A DNA stretch of 64,000 nt, from assembly GCF_001908205.1 (NCBI RefSeq), contig NZ_LGHL01000041.1, forward strand, positions 17,504 to 81,503, written 5' to 3'. This DNA is from Bradyrhizobium sp. NAS80.1 (lineage in GTDB: Bacteria; Pseudomonadota; Alphaproteobacteria; Rhizobiales; Xanthobacteraceae). Numbering within the stretch: position 1 is the first letter of the stretch; each line of letters begins with the position of its first letter. The notes beneath the pieces were generated by a model. That model did not search any database. It was given only the letters and a program-made list of their open reading frames with translations, and had not been told where the DNA came from. Below are positions 60,995 to 64,000 of the stretch, piece by piece. The translations under genes were made by a program, and so were the position numbers.

Positions 60995-62566
60995 TCACTC
61001 GGGAATGCCCGCGAGCCGCATCGCCTCGATGTAAAGAGCAAGATCCTCCTGCCGGCGCAACGGTATGAGATCGCCTATGCCCGAGAGCCTAAAGGTTGGA
61101 TCGAGGCTGAGGATTCGGCGAGCGACAGGTTCGGCCTGTGCGCGCTTGCCTTGCATGGCCAGGGAAGCAGCAAACATCCGCAGCGTAGGCAAATGGCCAT
61201 TTGTAAGCTGCACCGCCTCGCTCGCGATCCGCTCCGCTATCTCGAACCGGCCCAGGAAGAAATTTGCGGCGCTCATCATCGAGATCATGATCCGCCGACT
61301 GGGATCGCGCGGACTGAGCCGCATGGCCCGATTCTGATGCTCGATCGCGAGCTCGTGGGCTCCCATGTAGAGTCTCAGCCAACCGCTGACGCTCCACGCG
61401 AATGCGGAATTCGGATTGAGCTCGACCGCCTGATCGATCAGTGACGCCGCGGCATCCAGTTCACCGGCCAGGTAGCCGAACACCAACGCGGCCGCCGCAA
61501 GCGCAGCCTCGTCATCACTTCCGAAGGTGATGGCAAGCCGGGCCAACCTCATCGCCTCGGCCGTTTCCTGCTGAGGATCGACCATCCAGTGGGGATGCTT
61601 CTTTGCGTTGATGCAGAGAGCGGCGCGCGCATAGGCGCCACCATAACGAGGATCGAGCTCGATCGCCTTGTAGGCGAGGCGCAGCGCTTCCTCGTTTGCC
61701 TCCCGATCGCCGTGCCGCCACACGGCGTTGGCCCGCAGGACGTAATCATAGGCGTCGAGCTTGTCCGTCGGCTTTCGTTGCGCGAGAACGCCTTGCTCGG
61801 ATTGGAGCCGCATATCCACGGTCACGGCGATGCGTTCGGTGACGCGATCCTGAAGATCAAATACATCGTCAAGCTCGCCGTCGAACTGGTCCGCCCACAA
61901 ATGGACGTTGGTCGCCGCTTCGATCAACTGCCCCGTAATGCGCACGCGGCGGCCAGCCCTGCGCACGCTGCCTTCGACCACATAACGTACACCCAGTTCG
62001 CGGCCGACCTGCTTGATGTCGACCGCTCTGCCCTTGTAGGTGAAGCTCGAATTGCGGGCTATTACGAACAACGACCTGAACCGCGACAATGCCGTGATGA
62101 TGTTCTCCGACATCCCGTCCGCGAAATAATCCTGTTCCCGGTCACCTGACATGTTTTGGAACGGCAGCACCGCAATCGAGGGTTTATCGGGAGGTGTCAG
62201 GACGTGTTTGGGCGATTGGCCGGGACCACTGCCAGCCGCTCCATCGGCGGTATCCCGGACTTCCTGCACGTGTCCGACGAAGCGGAATCCTTTGCGCGGG
62301 AACGTCTTGATCAGGCGCTGCGCCTCCCCGGAATCTCCGATTGCAGTCCGGGCGACGTTCAGGCGCGTCGTGAGCGCTGCATCCGACACGCTCCGCCCCT
62401 TCCAGATCGTGTTGATGAGGTCGTCCTTGCTGACCACGCGCTCCCTGTTCCGGATCAAATGATCGAGAAGGTCGAACACCTGCGGCGCGACGGAGACAAT
62501 CTCTGCCCCGCGCCGCAATTCGCGCCGTTCGGTGTCGAACTCATAGTCCTGGAAGAGATAGCGCAA
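60995..62566 (-). CDS. CadC-type winged-helix regulator with cyclase-associated TolB-like and TPR domains
   Basis: This 523-residue protein has an OmpR-type DNA-binding domain (about 1-100, VFDLLDHLIRNRERVVSKDD, SDAALTTRLNVARTAIGD, KTFPRKGFRFVG), a middle FlgO/TolB-like nucleotide-sensor-like domain (about 130-265, IAVLPFQNMSGDREQDYFAD, VRYVVEGSVRRAGRRVRI), and a C-terminal tetratricopeptide region (about 300-500). No membrane helix is seen, unlike CadC. There is no ATG; the TTG at 62566 (reading RYLFQDYEFD) follows AGGGA and matches the usual family N-terminus. The signal is unknown. Confidence 0.83.
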   Translation of the reverse strand: MRYLFQDYEFDTERRELRRGAEIVSVAPQVFDLLDHLIRNRERVVSKDDLINTIWKGRSVSDAALTTRLNVARTAIGDSGEAQRLIKTFPRKGFRFVGHVQEVRDTADGAAGSGPGQSPKHVLTPPDKPSIAVLPFQNMSGDREQDYFADGMSENIITALSRFRSLFVIARNSSFTYKGRAVDIKQVGRELGVRYVVEGSVRRAGRRVRITGQLIEAATNVHLWADQFDGELDDVFDLQDRVTERIAVTVDMRLQSEQGVLAQRKPTDKLDAYDYVLRANAVWRHGDREANEEALRLAYKAIELDPRYGGAYARAALCINAKKHPHWMVDPQQETAEAMRLARLAITFGSDDEAALAAAALVFGYLAGELDAAASLIDQAVELNPNSAFAWSVSGWLRLYMGAHELAIEHQNRAMRLSPRDPSRRIMISMMSAANFFLGRFEIAERIASEAVQLTNGHLPTLRMFAASLAMQGKRAQAEPVARRILSLDPTFRLSGIGDLIPLRRQEDLALYIEAMRLAGIPE

Positions 62567-62751
62567 GGTGCTAGTCCCTTGGGCTGGACTCAATCGTCAC
62601 GCGCAGAATTCCGCGCCAGCATACTCTACCCACAGATCAATCAGCGGGAAGCGTCGAACGAGTCCACGCACTCATTTTTGCTGCCGCGCACAACAACAAG
62701 TCTCCCTCCGGGGCCGGCGAACGCTTGACAGCCGAAACCCTCCGCGCGCAA

Positions 62752-62772
62752 ATTCTTACACTAAGTAAGAAT
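62752..62772. promoter_or_regulatory. Palindromic operator overlapping the ROK regulator start
   Basis: Exact arms ATTCTTAC (62752-62759) and GTAAGAAT (62765-62772) flank a 5-base centre. The right arm includes the A and T of the first possible start codon (ATG 62771). A site here would block transcription or translation of the regulator, pointing to autoregulation. A consensus TTGACA lies upstream at 62725-62730. Confidence 0.7.
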
Positions 62773-63961
62773 GACGACAGGGATGGAAATGCCGGAGCAG
62801 CCGAGAAGTCGGCGGCAGACGCGCGCTGCCATTTTGACTCATCTGCTTCAGTCGGGCGGCTCGTTTCGGCCGCCCCTGGCCAAGTCCGTGCGCCTGTCCG
62901 AGGCGAGCCTGTCGCGCATCCTGTTCGATCTGAAGGCCGAAGGCCTGATCGAGGAAGTGCGGCAGCCTGCGCCTTATGTTGGTGGTCCGACGGGACTCGT
63001 GTCGCTCGATGGCTCGGTGGCGCTCGCGGGCCTGGAGCTGACGGGTCAATGGCTCAGCGTCGGCGTCGGCGGCCTGACCGGCGAGCTGCATTACACCGAG
63101 CGTGTGCCGCTGCCGGCAAAACCGACCGTCGAGTCCGTCGGCCGGGTGTTTCGCGAAGCGCTGACATTGCTGCGCGACTGGACGCGGCGGCGCCGCGTCA
63201 GGCTTGCGCAAATCGGCGTTTCCGTTCCGGGCCTCGGCCGCTTGAGCGAGTTTGGCAATCCGATCATTCCCTGTGACATCAGCCGCGTTCGAGGTCTGCT
63301 CGGCGAGATGTTTGCCGACGTAACGGTCGAGTTCACCAATTCGGTGGTGGCGCATGCCACGTTTCATCGTTGCCGTACGGAAAACTACCCGTTCAGCGGC
63401 GCGCACCTGTTCGTCTTCGTTGGCCAGGGCGTTGCCGGGGCCTGGATGGACGATCCCATCGAGGACGACGCCCTCCAGCCGGTGGAGCTCGGCCACATGG
63501 TGTTCGGAGCCGACGGACCGCGCTGCCGCTGCGGTCATCACGGTTGCGTCGAAGCCTATACGTCGTTGCCGGCGCTGGCCGAGCTGCTCGGCGTGCTCGA
63601 GCCGGAGCTGCTCCAGCGTGGAAGCGATTGGGGGGGCGCGATCCCGATATCCTCGCGCGTGCGGCAGGAACTGCGGCATCGCCTGTATCGCCTTGGCCTC
63701 GCGATCGGCAATACGCTGAACGTCAAGCCCTGTCACGGCGTCGCCATCTCCGGCTGGCCGTCGCTCCTTGCGGAGAACGATCGGAAGGCGCTGGTCGACG
63801 GTGTCGATGCCAGCCTGCTCGGCGGCCGTAAGCATGCTCAAGTGTCGCTCGCTTTCGTACCGCCGTCGAATGGCAATGATCCGCGGGCCGCGCTGGCATT
63901 CGCGGCTTTCTGCCTCGCTTGCCGCGGCGGCATGCCGGCCGCATCGACGGAGGCCGCCTGA
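62771..63961 (+). CDS. ROK-family transcriptional regulator
   Basis: This 396-residue protein has an N-terminal MarR-like winged helix (about 12-70, TRAAILTHLLQSGGSFRPPL then SVRLSEASLSRILFDLKAEG) and a ROK sugar-kinase-like domain. The zinc signature CRCGHHGCVEAY is complete and GVSVPGLGRL fits the kinase fold. The usual ATP/sugar motif DxG is replaced (SLDGSVALAGLELTG), so it is more likely a sugar-responsive repressor than an enzyme. In-frame ATGs at 62783 and 62789 are alternative starts that would leave the palindrome wholly upstream. Its targets may lie beyond the window. Confidence 0.87.
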   Translation: MTTGMEMPEQPRSRRQTRAAILTHLLQSGGSFRPPLAKSVRLSEASLSRILFDLKAEGLIEEVRQPAPYVGGPTGLVSLDGSVALAGLELTGQWLSVGVGGLTGELHYTERVPLPAKPTVESVGRVFREALTLLRDWTRRRRVRLAQIGVSVPGLGRLSEFGNPIIPCDISRVRGLLGEMFADVTVEFTNSVVAHATFHRCRTENYPFSGAHLFVFVGQGVAGAWMDDPIEDDALQPVELGHMVFGADGPRCRCGHHGCVEAYTSLPALAELLGVLEPELLQRGSDWGGAIPISSRVRQELRHRLYRLGLAIGNTLNVKPCHGVAISGWPSLLAENDRKALVDGVDASLLGGRKHAQVSLAFVPPSNGNDPRAALAFAAFCLACRGGMPAASTEAA

Positions 63962-64000
63962 GATTGCCAGTTACTGGCTCTCGCGAACAGTTCACACCGG

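Overview
The window is 64 kb of GC-rich DNA from a Bradyrhizobium-like alphaproteobacterium (Bradyrhizobium/Rhodopseudomonas group). The evidence is the gene order (tpiA-secG-pyrG-kdsA-eno-ftsB-pdhABC-lpd on one strand and ppiD-trpD-trpC-moaC ... moeA-lexA-comEC-gltX-gltA on the other), a GAAC-N7-GAAC SOS box in front of lexA, a lipoyl domain fused to the E1-beta subunit, and inverted-repeat elements of the kind that litter these genomes. I see no rRNA, tRNA, CRISPR array, insertion sequence or phage gene.

Layout. 0-8.1 kb (minus strand): the end of a TctC-type binding protein, a threonine synthase, and the pyruvate dehydrogenase gene run pdhA-pdhB-DUF5076-deaminase-pdhC-small membrane protein-lpdA. 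8.4-11.2 kb: a frameshifted aldehyde dehydrogenase and its likely AcoR-like regulator, with a perfect palindrome between them. 11.4-20.5 kb: ftsB, an FMN reductase, a Tat-exported metallo-hydrolase, a zinc-type oxidoreductase, eno, a Vgb-like propeller, queF, an MFS exporter, kdsA and a NIPSNAP protein. 20.7-23.5 kb: an OmpR/EnvZ-type two-component pair and a phospholipid-methyltransferase-like gene. 23.5-26.6 kb: pyrG, secG (frameshifted) and tpiA. 26.8-31.1 kb: ppiD, trpD, trpC, moaC. 31.1-41.4 kb is an accessory stretch: a CGNR regulator divergent from an amidase/MFS pair with a duplicated operator, a GGDEF-EAL protein, a CtpA protease (frameshifted), an alpha-hydroxy-acid oxidase and a YihX-like phosphatase. 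41.6-47.0 kb returns to the backbone with moeA, lexA and comEC.

47.1-55.9 kb is a second accessory stretch: DUF2171, an MHS-family transporter, an SPW membrane protein, an extra type I glutamine synthetase, two tiny membrane proteins, and a compact cassette of an RNase Z-like metallo-hydrolase, a CapA-like phosphoesterase, a TrpF-like protein that has lost the catalytic cysteine, and an S-adenosylmethionine hydrolase. This cassette is the best candidate here for an undescribed system. 56.2-60.9 kb holds glnS divergent from gltX-gltA, closed by a strong terminator. 61-64 kb carries a CadC-type regulator with a TPR half and a ROK-family regulator whose start codon lies inside a palindrome.

Caution: three genes (secG, ctpA and the RNase Z-like gene) are each broken by one extra G in a G run. 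This looks more like a homopolymer error of the assembly than biology. The aldehyde dehydrogenase lesion is of a different kind, with about 8 bases missing.
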